Source of the DNA: an uncultured Bacteroidales bacterium
Lineage (GTDB): Bacteria; Bacteroidota; Bacteroidia; Bacteroidales; UBA932
Direction: 5' to 3'
DNA: 64,000 bases
Assembly: GCA_944326355.1 (NCBI GenBank)
Contig: CALVDO010000014.1
Location: 1 to 64,000 of the forward strand
In this document: in pieces, positions 46,683 to 55,026 of the stretch
Position numbering within the stretch: the stretch's first letter is position 1
Layout of the letters: each line of letters opens with the position of its first letter
Position numbers and translations under genes: made by a program
The notes under the pieces: model-generated
What the model was told of the DNA's origin: nothing
What the model saw: only the letters and a program-made list of their open reading frames with translations
The model's database searches: none

Positions 46683-48900
46683 TTACGAAATCGGTGTCGA
46701 ACCAGATGGCCAAGAGATACTGCCTTGTTCCACCGGAAATTGCCGTTTCAAGTGCAGAGGCATTGTCATAGCTTGCTCCGTCAGTGATCCACGACATCTG
46801 TCCGATCATGAAGCCGTCCGCATAGGCATTGTCATATACGAACCTGCCCGGGTTGATGACGACGGAATTGTCGGAAGGGTCGGTGTAGCCCAGAGCCATG
46901 GTCGGGTTGCGGTTGTCTGATGAGGAGCCCTGGCCGTTGTTCTCATAATATGACATCGGCGCCTTTGCTCCGTAATTCGACGAAGCCTGTCCGAGAGTGC
47001 CCTGCCAATAGGAATCCCAGAGATGTCCCATGAAACAGCCCGGATTGTTCGCCGAGACCGTACCGCTCACGTGAGACTCCGGACCATTGAGGTTCCAATA
47101 GCCGAACGAGCTTCTGTAGTCGATGTAGAACTGGCTCATGTCGTCGACTCCTGTCACTTCTGGAGCAGCCGAGCGTCCGCCCGTGCGAGGATTGACCTGG
47201 AATACGAACGGCGTGTACTCTATTCTCACGGCATCAGCCGCCGCCCTCGTAAATATGAATACCGGAACTCTGAGACTGGTCTCTCCCGTCAGTCCCTCTC
47301 CTGCGGTAACCGTCACAAGGTAGGCGTCCACACGCGGACCGCTGTTGCGGGCACGGAGAGTGAGGGTTCCGCTCTGGTCTATAGTGACGTCAGGAGCGCC
47401 GTCGGTAAGACCTTCGACCGCCCAAGTGACAGGGACTCCGTCCGGAAGATCCGTCTCTGCCACAGACACAGTCTGGCCGCTTGTCCTTGTCTCGTAGCGG
47501 AACTGGCTCGCATAGTCCGTCACAGGCTCAAGGCCGATATTGTTGCCCCATGACACATAAGTGAAGTAGTATGGGTTCCTGTTCACCTGAAGAGTGAACG
47601 TAGTCTCAAGGCTGCCTTTGACATTTGTCACAGTCACAGGGACCGTCCATGTGCCCATAGGTATTCCGTGCCCTCCGGCTGCGGTGATCAGGCCGGTCAC
47701 CTCATCTATCGAAAGATACTCTGCCACCTGCGGATCGAGAGACTCTCCGAAGGCGAAAGTCACCTCATCTCCGTCCATCTCGGAATAAGGATGAGAGATC
47801 TCCTGTGCCTGTATGATCGTAAGGTCGCCATACGAGAAGGTGGTGACAGGGGCGATGTAATCCACTATGGTCACTTCGTACACGTCATCGAAATCGGCAG
47901 TGCCGTAGGCGTTGGAGACGGTCAGCGACACCGTGCAGACCGTGCCGATCTCAAGTCCGTTGTTCTCAGCGAGGGTGATGACTCCCGTGGCAGGATCTAT
48001 CGAAAAGGCAGATGCTGCCGTCTCGGGCGACACGCTTCTTATGCTGTAATTGACTTCCGCACTCGAACCGTTGAGCCGTGGCGCGGAGGAAGTATGGCCA
48101 TATCCCTGCTCCACTCTCGCAGGAGAAGTGCTGTAGGACACTCCGAGAGGAGGAGAAGTGACATCGATGGCAAGGGCATCCGTAAAAATGCCTTCCTCAG
48201 ACTCCGCATCGGCTATGGCAGTGGTCAGACGGATGTCCAGAGTGTACTCGCCGGGAGTGATGTCCATGTTGCCCGGCGTTATCGTGATGAGTCCTGAATT
48301 GTCGATGGAGAAATAATCGCCTGCCTCGACTGCGGCTCCGTTCAGACGTACATTCGCTATCGAATAGGAAGTGATGGATATATGATTGCCGTCCGTAGTC
48401 ACCTGAGCTGTAGGAAGGTCAGTGTCCATGATCGCGCCGCGTATCGACTCGAGGCTGACAGCGAGCGACGAAGGCTTCACCGTGATGCCCTCCGGCACAG
48501 GATTCATCATGTTCACGGTCACGGCGTCAGGGAACTCCCAGGTCCTTCCTCCCGATACACAGGAGATGCTGAGGCTGTAGAGTCCGACGTCAAGATCATC
48601 CGTATTCCTTATTGATATGATTCCGGAAGTCGGATCTATCGTGAAGGAATCCGTCTCATAGAGCTCGCCCTCGAGAGTGACACGATAGATGGCGAAGTCC
48701 GAAGGTGTCTGCCCCTTCCATGTAGGGGCCGGAAGATTCATGCTCATCGAAGGCCCGATGTCGGTACCCCCGGCGAAGTAGACCGCGAACTCTGTGGAGT
48801 CCGTGAGTTCGGTCCTGGTGCAGGATACTGCGGAGGACGCCATCACAACGACAGAGACGACGGCAAGCAGCCCTGCGGCAAACTTATTAAGTATCTTCAT
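46675..48900 (-). CDS. Surface glycan-binding protein, DUF4958 type
   Basis: A 741-residue lipoprotein (signal ending in SSAVSC). Four to five tandem beta-sandwich domains of about 90 residues, with the repeated FxIDxxTGxIxxxxxxxLxxGxYxxxxxxxN pattern, span about 30-500. A C-terminal DUF4958-like domain (about 500-741, WDSYWQGTLGQASSNYGAKAP) follows. In the B. theta heparan-sulfate PUL the protein in this position (BT4661) binds heparin and HS at the cell surface, and the architecture here fits it. It sits between the surface PL12 lyase and susC. No acidic export signal is obvious right after the Cys, so surface location is inferred from family and context. Confidence 0.85.
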   Translation of the reverse strand: MKILNKFAAGLLAVVSVVVMASSAVSCTRTELTDSTEFAVYFAGGTDIGPSMSMNLPAPTWKGQTPSDFAIYRVTLEGELYETDSFTIDPTSGIISIRNTDDLDVGLYSLSISCVSGGRTWEFPDAVTVNMMNPVPEGITVKPSSLAVSLESIRGAIMDTDLPTAQVTTDGNHISITSYSIANVRLNGAAVEAGDYFSIDNSGLITITPGNMDITPGEYTLDIRLTTAIADAESEEGIFTDALAIDVTSPPLGVSYSTSPARVEQGYGHTSSAPRLNGSSAEVNYSIRSVSPETAASAFSIDPATGVITLAENNGLEIGTVCTVSLTVSNAYGTADFDDVYEVTIVDYIAPVTTFSYGDLTIIQAQEISHPYSEMDGDEVTFAFGESLDPQVAEYLSIDEVTGLITAAGGHGIPMGTWTVPVTVTNVKGSLETTFTLQVNRNPYYFTYVSWGNNIGLEPVTDYASQFRYETRTSGQTVSVAETDLPDGVPVTWAVEGLTDGAPDVTIDQSGTLTLRARNSGPRVDAYLVTVTAGEGLTGETSLRVPVFIFTRAAADAVRIEYTPFVFQVNPRTGGRSAAPEVTGVDDMSQFYIDYRSSFGYWNLNGPESHVSGTVSANNPGCFMGHLWDSYWQGTLGQASSNYGAKAPMSYYENNGQGSSSDNRNPTMALGYTDPSDNSVVINPGRFVYDNAYADGFMIGQMSWITDGASYDNASALETAISGGTRQYLLAIWFDTDFVNE

Positions 48901-48911
48901 GTTTTTTACTG

Positions 48912-51107
48912 TTAGTTCAGCGTATATGAAAGGTTATAGGCCGTGCCGTTCACCGTCACCTCGACGGAAGCGCCGCTCTCGTGGAATGTCCCGGGCGCTG
49001 AAGAGGAATTGTCGGTGAATCGTGCGGACACGTCGATGGAATCGAACTCCGATGCGGCTCCGTAAGGGTAGATGACGGTGACAAGCCGGGCTGCTCCGTC
49101 CCCTGCCTTGGTCATGTCGACGCGGTAGACGTTGCGCTGCGTCCTCTCGCTGATGGCATCGGAGAAATATCCGGTGTTCCACCATGACTGATAGCCGGTC
49201 TCGGTCTCAGGGAACGTGGCGAAGAGGATGTTGTTGCCGTCATCGTAGGTCGTATGCATGCCGACAGACTCCCCGGAAGGCACGTCCTCGGCAGTGGAAG
49301 CCGCTGAAGGCACATTGTCAAGCACATACATGGCTCTGCCGGAACCGTCATTCCCGCCTTTGAAATGCAGGCTCACTCCGCCGGCATAAGAGCCGTAGCC
49401 TTCGTCCACTATCACAAAGAAGGTGTTGTCCACGAGGAAGACGGCCCTCCTGTGGGTCAGATCGGCGTATGCCGGGTTCTCCGTGACCACCACCTCATAG
49501 TTCTGGCCGGAGTCCTGAAGCAGGAACTCGCCGAGAGTGTTGTCGATGCTGCCGTTGCCGAGCTTGGTCATGGTGTTGTGCATGTCGGCCGCCCTGTAGA
49601 TGTCCCTGGTGGAACCGCTGTCATAAGTGTAGCAGCCGGCATCCGGACTGAAGCGGCGTCCGTTGCGCCAGATGGTGAACGTGTTGTTGTCCGGCTGGCA
49701 GTGCCACTGGTCATTCGGATTGTAGTTGTTCTTGAGCACGAGCATCATTGCGTCTGATGTCCAGCCTGTGCGGAGCATATAGTATCCGGACACCGGATAA
49801 GTCTGCACATGGTCGGTCGGCATAGAGCCCGATCGGCCCTCCGAGGCCATCCAGCGGAGATTGTCATCATCCGGGAACATCTCGAGATAATTTTTGAGAT
49901 TTCTCGTCAGCACACTTCTGCTCCACGAAACCGACCTGGTGTCATTGAAGTTGTCGAGGGTGTAGTCCGGATAGATGATGTCCATCACGAATGAGCACGC
50001 GCCTCTGAGATTGTTCACGAAATCAGCCGGAAGAAGAGACGAGAGGCTGTTGGCGTCTGCCAGCTTCATCACGTCATAATAGTTAGCCACCGTGCCGATG
50101 TGGTAGCTCGGATCGAGCTCGTTGAGCACGCCGTCCGAGTTGAACTGCCCGGAGATCATATTGCCGATGGCGGCAGCGCTTTCGGTCATCCACGTGGAGG
50201 CGTCCTTAAGCTCAGGGAACAGCACTGAGGCCATGAAGATCGCCTTCTGCTGCGTCATGGTGATGTTGTGGGCCACGTTTCCGGCAGGATCCGTGTAAGG
50301 GTTGGCCCTCACGCATTCCACGGTCTCGACAAAGGCAGTAAGGAATGTGGAGAGCCATGACGGGGTGAAATTCTCCGAACGGAGATAATACATCATGATT
50401 GAAGTCTGGTCTATCACGCGCTCGGCGGGCTGAAGGCCGTACCACGGGAGATCAGACGAAGTCACTGCGGACTGAGGACACGGATAAGTCGCAAGCCAGT
50501 CCGAGTACACCTCTTTCCATGAAATCACATAATCCTCGTTGCCAGTGGCGAGATAGGCCTTCGCCTGAGGCAGCATCCACTGGTGACGGTGCTTCTGGGA
50601 AGCCCATTCCTGAGGAGGGTCCGACGGGCCGCCTATCGCGTCCGGGACAGTCTCCCAGTCAATGGTTCCGTCCTCGGCGGCGAATGAATAATAGGTGTCC
50701 AGCCCAGTGGTCTCGTCAGTGCTCTCGGAATAGTTCCTGACATAGAAACGATAGCCGTTTGCCGCAAGAGCCTGGTCTGCCATGTTTATCTCCGATGCCG
50801 TGGCGGAAGGATTCATGATCACCGCGTCAACGCCGGGATTGCTCACCGACGAACGGTTGCGGTAGTACTCGAGAAGATAGTATGCGGCATACTCATAGTC
50901 GCCGGCCTCATAATACTCCTTGACTCTCTCAAGACCTGGATAGTCCAGATTGATGACATTGAAAAGCTCCGGATTGATCTCTCCGTCAGCGTTGACGACA
51001 GGCGGATACACAAGATCCTGATTGCCCCCTGCCGTTCTTTCAAGATCTTCCTCAACGGCACATGCCGCCGCGAGGAAAGCGGAAAGAAGAATTGCAAATT
51101 TTTTCAT
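48912..51107 (-). CDS. PL12 heparinase III-family lyase, surface lipoprotein
   Basis: A 731-residue heparin/HS lyase acting by beta-elimination. The lipoprotein signal ends in LAAACAVEEDLE; the acidic residues after Cys are the surface-export signal, so it should face outward. The N-terminal toroid starts PELFNVINLDYPGLERVKEY, and the C-terminal beta-sandwich is the heparinase II/III domain. Candidate catalytic residues are Asn281, Tyr335 and His469 (in WHCQPDNNTF). The Asn-Tyr spacing of 54 equals that of Pedobacter heparinase III (Asn240/Tyr294, recalled). It corresponds to BT4662, the surface endo-lyase of the HS PUL, and leads the minus-strand operon. Confidence 0.9.
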   Translation of the reverse strand: MKKFAILLSAFLAAACAVEEDLERTAGGNQDLVYPPVVNADGEINPELFNVINLDYPGLERVKEYYEAGDYEYAAYYLLEYYRNRSSVSNPGVDAVIMNPSATASEINMADQALAANGYRFYVRNYSESTDETTGLDTYYSFAAEDGTIDWETVPDAIGGPSDPPQEWASQKHRHQWMLPQAKAYLATGNEDYVISWKEVYSDWLATYPCPQSAVTSSDLPWYGLQPAERVIDQTSIMMYYLRSENFTPSWLSTFLTAFVETVECVRANPYTDPAGNVAHNITMTQQKAIFMASVLFPELKDASTWMTESAAAIGNMISGQFNSDGVLNELDPSYHIGTVANYYDVMKLADANSLSSLLPADFVNNLRGACSFVMDIIYPDYTLDNFNDTRSVSWSRSVLTRNLKNYLEMFPDDDNLRWMASEGRSGSMPTDHVQTYPVSGYYMLRTGWTSDAMMLVLKNNYNPNDQWHCQPDNNTFTIWRNGRRFSPDAGCYTYDSGSTRDIYRAADMHNTMTKLGNGSIDNTLGEFLLQDSGQNYEVVVTENPAYADLTHRRAVFLVDNTFFVIVDEGYGSYAGGVSLHFKGGNDGSGRAMYVLDNVPSAASTAEDVPSGESVGMHTTYDDGNNILFATFPETETGYQSWWNTGYFSDAISERTQRNVYRVDMTKAGDGAARLVTVIYPYGAASEFDSIDVSARFTDNSSSAPGTFHESGASVEVTVNGTAYNLSYTLN

Positions 51108-51152
51108 TTGAGCATAGTTATAGTTGTTATCGATTATGCGGTTTTACTGATG

Positions 51153-51160
51153 CAAAGTTA
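51153..51160 (-). promoter_or_regulatory. -7 box of the PL12-SGBP-susCD operon
   Basis: TAACTTTG on the minus strand, 45 nt before the PL12 ATG. The upstream direct repeats start about 43 bp further out, the right place for an activator. Confidence 0.6.
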
Positions 51161-51202
51161 TCGCGAGAGGAGGAGACGGCGTTTTTCAAATGTTTCGGAT
51201 TT

Positions 51203-51254
51203 TATCAATTTTGACTTATTGATATCAATTTTGTTCAGAATAATATCAATTTTG
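51203..51254. promoter_or_regulatory. Candidate HTCS operator: three TATCAATTTTG direct repeats
   Basis: Identical 11-mers at 51203-51213, 51223-51233 and 51244-51254, so the starts are 20 and 21 bp apart, about two helical turns. The last two are each followed by TTCA. Direct repeats on one face of the helix are what a dimeric AraC-type domain would bind. The site lies upstream of the minus-strand operon promoter. Confidence 0.65.
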
Positions 51255-51380
51255 TTCAAAGACATGAAATCTGTAGGAATATTGGATGTTTTTAAAACAA
51301 ATTTGGACAAATTTAAAATCCTTTGGATAAGATTGAATTTCTTTTGCACAATCGTGAAGTCCGATCAGATAGAGAAGTCC

Positions 51381-51388
51381 TACCTTTG
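51381..51388 (+). promoter_or_regulatory. -7 box of the GH88 operon
   Basis: TACCTTTG fits TAnnTTTG, giving a leader of about 55-80 nt before the GH88 start. Confidence 0.6.
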
Positions 51389-51410
51389 TGAAAAGGGAAA
51401 AAGACACTTC

Positions 51411-51446
51411 AATACATCAACAGACAACAATACATCAACAGACAAT
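51411..51446. repeat. 18-bp tandem duplication in the GH88 leader
   Basis: AATACATCAACAGACAAC (51411-51428) is followed by AATACATCAACAGACAAT (51429-51446), 17 of 18 identical. It ends one base before the possible ATG at 51448. Confidence 0.9.
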
Positions 51447-51471
51447 CATGACAAGACAAACCGAAAAGGCG

Positions 51472-52749
51472 ATGAAAAGATTTCTCGCGCCATTTGCAGC
51501 CGCAATCGTGGCGGCCACGGCCTGCCAGAGCCAGGACAGGACAGACTACGACTGGGTGAAGAAGGGAATAGACGTCTCGGTCTCGCAGCTTGAGCTCACG
51601 GCCGACAGGCTGCGCGGAACAGGCATGATGCCGCGCTCGATCTGGTCAGGCTATGACCTCGACTTCCTCGCGAGACAGCTTGAGGCAGATCCCGCCACAT
51701 TCAGGGACTCGCTCAGAAAGCAGCCTGACGCCGAAATGATCGGCACTCTCAGGACCTGCGGAATCTATGACTGGACGAGCGGCTTCTTCCCCGGCTCGCT
51801 CTGGTACGCCTACGAGCTTACCGGCGACGGGAAGCTTCTTGCCGACGCGAAGGAATACACCTCGCTCCTCAATCCGGTAAGGGAATACGAAGACACCCAC
51901 GACCTGGGCTTCATGATAGGATGCAGCTACGGAAACGCGCTCAGGCTTGCCCCTGCCGACACTATAAAGGACGTCATCATAGAGACGGCCGACAATCTCC
52001 GCGAAAGATTTGACGAGAGGACCGGCTGCATCAGGTCCTGGGATTTCGGGCACTGGAACTTTCCTGTCATCATCGACAACATGATGAATCTCGAGCTGCT
52101 CTTCAACGCATCGAAGCTCACCGGAGACGACAGCTATGCAAAGGTGGCGCTCACTCACGCGGCCACCACGATGAAGAATCACTTTCGTCCGGACTTCACC
52201 TGCTGGCACGTCGTCAGCTACAACGATGACGGCACGGTAGAAATGAGAGAGACCTTCCAGGGCAAGAGCCACGACTCCTCGTGGGCGAGAGGACAGGCAT
52301 GGGCAGTGTACGGCTATACGGTATGCTTCAGGGAGACGGGCGACAGCACATGGCTCGACTTCGCGCAGAAAATAGCCGACATGATAATGGAGAGAGTCAA
52401 GACCGATGACGCCGTGCCATACTGGGACTACGACGCCCCGGCCCTCGACGAGACTCCGAGAGACGCCTCCGCCGCTGCCGTCACGGCTTCCGCAATGCTC
52501 GAGCTCAGCACTTATGCCAAAGACGGACAGAAATACTTTGACTACGGGGAGAAGATTCTCAAAAGCCTCTCAGGAGAGAGATATCTCGCCAAGCCGGGAG
52601 AGAATGAAGGCTTCATTCTCAGGCATTCGACAGGGTCACTCCACCACGGGTCGGAAATCGACGTGCCGCTCAACTATGCGGACTACTATTATCTCGAAGG
52701 TCTCGTGAGATACATGGATCTGAAGGGACTTGAATATGCGGATCTGTAG
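51472..52749 (+). CDS. GH88 unsaturated glucuronyl hydrolase
   Basis: Removes the 4,5-unsaturated uronic acid left at the non-reducing end by the lyases. The 425-residue protein starts with the lipoprotein signal MKRFLAPFAAAIVAATAC (no acidic export signal, so periplasmic). It has the (alpha/alpha)6 fold with candidate catalytic Asp141 in YEDTHDLGFM and Asp202 in IIDNMMNLELL; their spacing of 61 equals the Asp88/Asp149 pair of Bacillus UGL as I recall it. An ATG at 51448 would add eight residues. It corresponds to BT4658 and is the first gene of the plus-strand operon. The next gene overlaps it by 14 bp. Confidence 0.93.
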   Translation: MKRFLAPFAAAIVAATACQSQDRTDYDWVKKGIDVSVSQLELTADRLRGTGMMPRSIWSGYDLDFLARQLEADPATFRDSLRKQPDAEMIGTLRTCGIYDWTSGFFPGSLWYAYELTGDGKLLADAKEYTSLLNPVREYEDTHDLGFMIGCSYGNALRLAPADTIKDVIIETADNLRERFDERTGCIRSWDFGHWNFPVIIDNMMNLELLFNASKLTGDDSYAKVALTHAATTMKNHFRPDFTCWHVVSYNDDGTVEMRETFQGKSHDSSWARGQAWAVYGYTVCFRETGDSTWLDFAQKIADMIMERVKTDDAVPYWDYDAPALDETPRDASAAAVTASAMLELSTYAKDGQKYFDYGEKILKSLSGERYLAKPGENEGFILRHSTGSLHHGSEIDVPLNYADYYYLEGLVRYMDLKGLEYADL

Positions 52750-54988
52750 GATACTGACGGCCGCCCTTGCGGCCTGCACCTTTGCTCCCGCCGTTTCAGC
52801 AGGTCCGGAAGACTGGTCCGCCTTCATGGCGGAGCAGGACATGGTCTGGGACAGGCTGCCGGAAGGCTGGCATGAAGCTCCGTTCATGGGAAACGGAAGT
52901 CTCGGCACCTATATCTGCCTGGAGCCTGAGACGGGCTGCCTGCGCATAGAGGCGGGCAACAGCATGGCGCATGACCACAGGAAGGACGACCTCAGCATCT
53001 ACGGACGCGGAAGACTGCTCACTGGGCACTTCCTGCTTGAGCCGGAGGGAAAGATACTCTCGGGTACGATGCGCCTTGACCTCTGGAACGCCGAGACCAG
53101 GGCCGAGATCGTCACGGACAGGGGGACAATCACGCTGAGAGCCTTTGTCACGTCGGAAGCCCCTTACATAGTGACCGAGGCGGAGGGAAGCGGAAGGGAA
53201 AAGGGCTTCCGGTGGAGATTCGTGCCGGAAAGCTCCGACTCCCCGAGGCAGATTCAGGCCATCATCAGGAAGAACAAGCAGTTCAAGGCCGACTACAAGT
53301 CCAATCCTCCGGCCGTCACCGACACGGCCGACGGAATCGGGAGATGCCTCCAGCCGCTTCTGGACGGAGGGCTGACCTGCACGGCATGGAAAGAGCTGGA
53401 GCACGACGGCAGGCGCATACTGATAGTGAGCAGCGCACATACATGGCCGGCAGAGGATGCAGGGGAAAAGGCGGTGAGAGCCGTCATAGGCCTCTCTGCC
53501 GCTGATGTCGCCATTTTAGAGGAAGAGCACAGGAAATGGTGGCACGGCTACTGGCCGGAGAGCTTCGTAAGCCTGCCGGACAAGAAAGTCGAGAACTTCT
53601 ATTGGATACAAATGTACAAGATGGCCTCGGCCACACGTGTCGGAGGCGGTCTGATGGACAATTCCGGACCGTGGCAGACGCTCACGTCATGGCCTAACGC
53701 ATGGTGGAACCTCAATGTGCAGCTGAGCTACTGGCCGGTATGCACCTCCAACAGGCTTGAGATAGGCCGGCCGCTTGCCGACGCCGTCCACGACAATATG
53801 GCGAATCTTGCGGCTAACGTTCCCGAGAAATACAGGGAGAGCGGCGCGCTGGGACTTCCCGTAGCCACCGGCTTTGACCTCCGGGGCACTGAAGTGGGAG
53901 TGCCCGGCGGGAAGAAAGTCGCCCAGATGGGCTGTCTGCCGTGGCTGTGCCACGATCTGTGGATGCAGTACCGATACAGCATGGACGAAAGCCTCCTTCG
54001 CGAGACGGTCTACCCGGCCCTGCGCGGCGCGGTCAATCTCTATCTGCCATTCCTATATGAGGATGCCGACGGGACCCTCCACCTTCAGGAGACCTATTCC
54101 CCGGAATACGGAAGCGCAGAAGACTGCTGCTTCGACCTCGCGCTCCTGCGATGGGGATGTCAGACCCTCATAGAGGCCTGCGGCATTCTCGGCATAGACG
54201 ACGAGCTGATTCCCCGCTGGAAAGATGTGCTGGAGAGGCTGACGGACTACCCCCGGAACGAGGACGAAGGCATAATGATAGGCAAAGATCTGCCGTATGC
54301 CCGCACACACAGGCATTTCTCCCATCTGCTGATGTTCTATCCGCTGCACCTGCTCAACGCCGACATGCCCGGAAGCAGAGAGCTCATGGAGAAGTCGGTC
54401 AGGCACTGGCACAGCATACCGGGCAACCTGCTCGGATATTCGATGACAGGGGCATCGCTGATGTACGCCTCGTTCGGATATGGAGACACGGCTCTCGACT
54501 ATCTCTACAGGCTCTTCGACACTCAGCTTCTCCCCAACACGATGTACACCGAGCACAGCGGCCCGACCATCGAGACGCCTCTGTCAGGAGCGCAGTGCGT
54601 GCATGAAATGCTGCTCCAGAGCTGGGGCGGGAAGATCCGCGTCTTTCCCGCAGTGCCGTCCGCATGGGACAATGTAGCCTTTGAAGACCTGCGCACCGAG
54701 GGAGCGTTTCTCGTGTCTGCGGTCAGGGAAGGAGGGAAGACTGTCTGCATCCGCATCAAGAGCCTCGCCGGAGAGCCATGTGTGCTCCGTACTGACATGT
54801 GCAGCCCGGAAATCAGGTCGGGACAGGCGGGGATGACGGCTCTCGGAGAAGGAGAATACTCAATAGGCCTCCGGAAAGGAGAGACGGTAATTCTCGCGCC
54901 CGAAGGGGAGCCTCTGCGGCAGATTCGGCCGGCAGAAGGCATGACGGCAGCGCGGAACGATGCCAACTATTTCGGACTCAGAGAATAA
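52736..54988 (+). CDS. GH95-like (alpha/alpha)6 glycoside hydrolase with altered active site
   Basis: A 750-residue exported protein with a signal peptide (to about residue 22, SAGPEDW). Its layout follows GH95: an N-terminal beta domain beginning WDRLPEGWHEAPFMGNGSLG, an (alpha/alpha)6 barrel (about 270-640) and a C-terminal beta part (QSWGGKIRVFPAVPSAW). By eye, the GH95 Asn pair aligns with Asn325 and Asn327 (NLNVQLSYWP) and the acid with Glu457 (TYSPEYGS). The base Asp (IDGNFG in GH95) aligns with Glu613 in TIETPLSG. GH95 enzymes act on alpha-L-fucose or L-galactose, neither part of heparan sulfate, so the activity is probably different. The start at 52736 overlaps the GH88 stop by 14 bp. 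Confidence 0.75.
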   Translation: MRICRILTAALAACTFAPAVSAGPEDWSAFMAEQDMVWDRLPEGWHEAPFMGNGSLGTYICLEPETGCLRIEAGNSMAHDHRKDDLSIYGRGRLLTGHFLLEPEGKILSGTMRLDLWNAETRAEIVTDRGTITLRAFVTSEAPYIVTEAEGSGREKGFRWRFVPESSDSPRQIQAIIRKNKQFKADYKSNPPAVTDTADGIGRCLQPLLDGGLTCTAWKELEHDGRRILIVSSAHTWPAEDAGEKAVRAVIGLSAADVAILEEEHRKWWHGYWPESFVSLPDKKVENFYWIQMYKMASATRVGGGLMDNSGPWQTLTSWPNAWWNLNVQLSYWPVCTSNRLEIGRPLADAVHDNMANLAANVPEKYRESGALGLPVATGFDLRGTEVGVPGGKKVAQMGCLPWLCHDLWMQYRYSMDESLLRETVYPALRGAVNLYLPFLYEDADGTLHLQETYSPEYGSAEDCCFDLALLRWGCQTLIEACGILGIDDELIPRWKDVLERLTDYPRNEDEGIMIGKDLPYARTHRHFSHLLMFYPLHLLNADMPGSRELMEKSVRHWHSIPGNLLGYSMTGASLMYASFGYGDTALDYLYRLFDTQLLPNTMYTEHSGPTIETPLSGAQCVHEMLLQSWGGKIRVFPAVPSAWDNVAFEDLRTEGAFLVSAVREGGKTVCIRIKSLAGEPCVLRTDMCSPEIRSGQAGMTALGEGEYSIGLRKGETVILAPEGEPLRQIRPAEGMTAARNDANYFGLRE

Positions 54989-55026
54989 TGATAAGACATA
55001 ATTATTAACATTAAATTTAAAAAGAT
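54989..55026 (+). other. AT-rich spacer before the PL12 gene
   Basis: A 38-bp stretch almost without G or C in an otherwise high-GC operon, containing TAAATTTA. The A-rich sequence just before the ATG resembles Bacteroides translation-enhancing leaders; a secondary promoter is possible but unproven. Confidence 0.35.

Larger units (their letters stand above)
51108..51471. promoter_or_regulatory. Divergent control region of the PUL
   Basis: A 364-bp AT-rich gap between the two PUL operons. It carries a minus -7 box (51153-51160), three TATCAATTTTG repeats (51203-51254), an AT-rich segment with two ACAAATTT copies near 51297-51315, a plus -7 box (51381-51388) and an 18-bp duplication (51411-51446). 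Neither -7 box has a well-spaced -33 element, which fits activator-dependent promoters. Confidence 0.75.
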
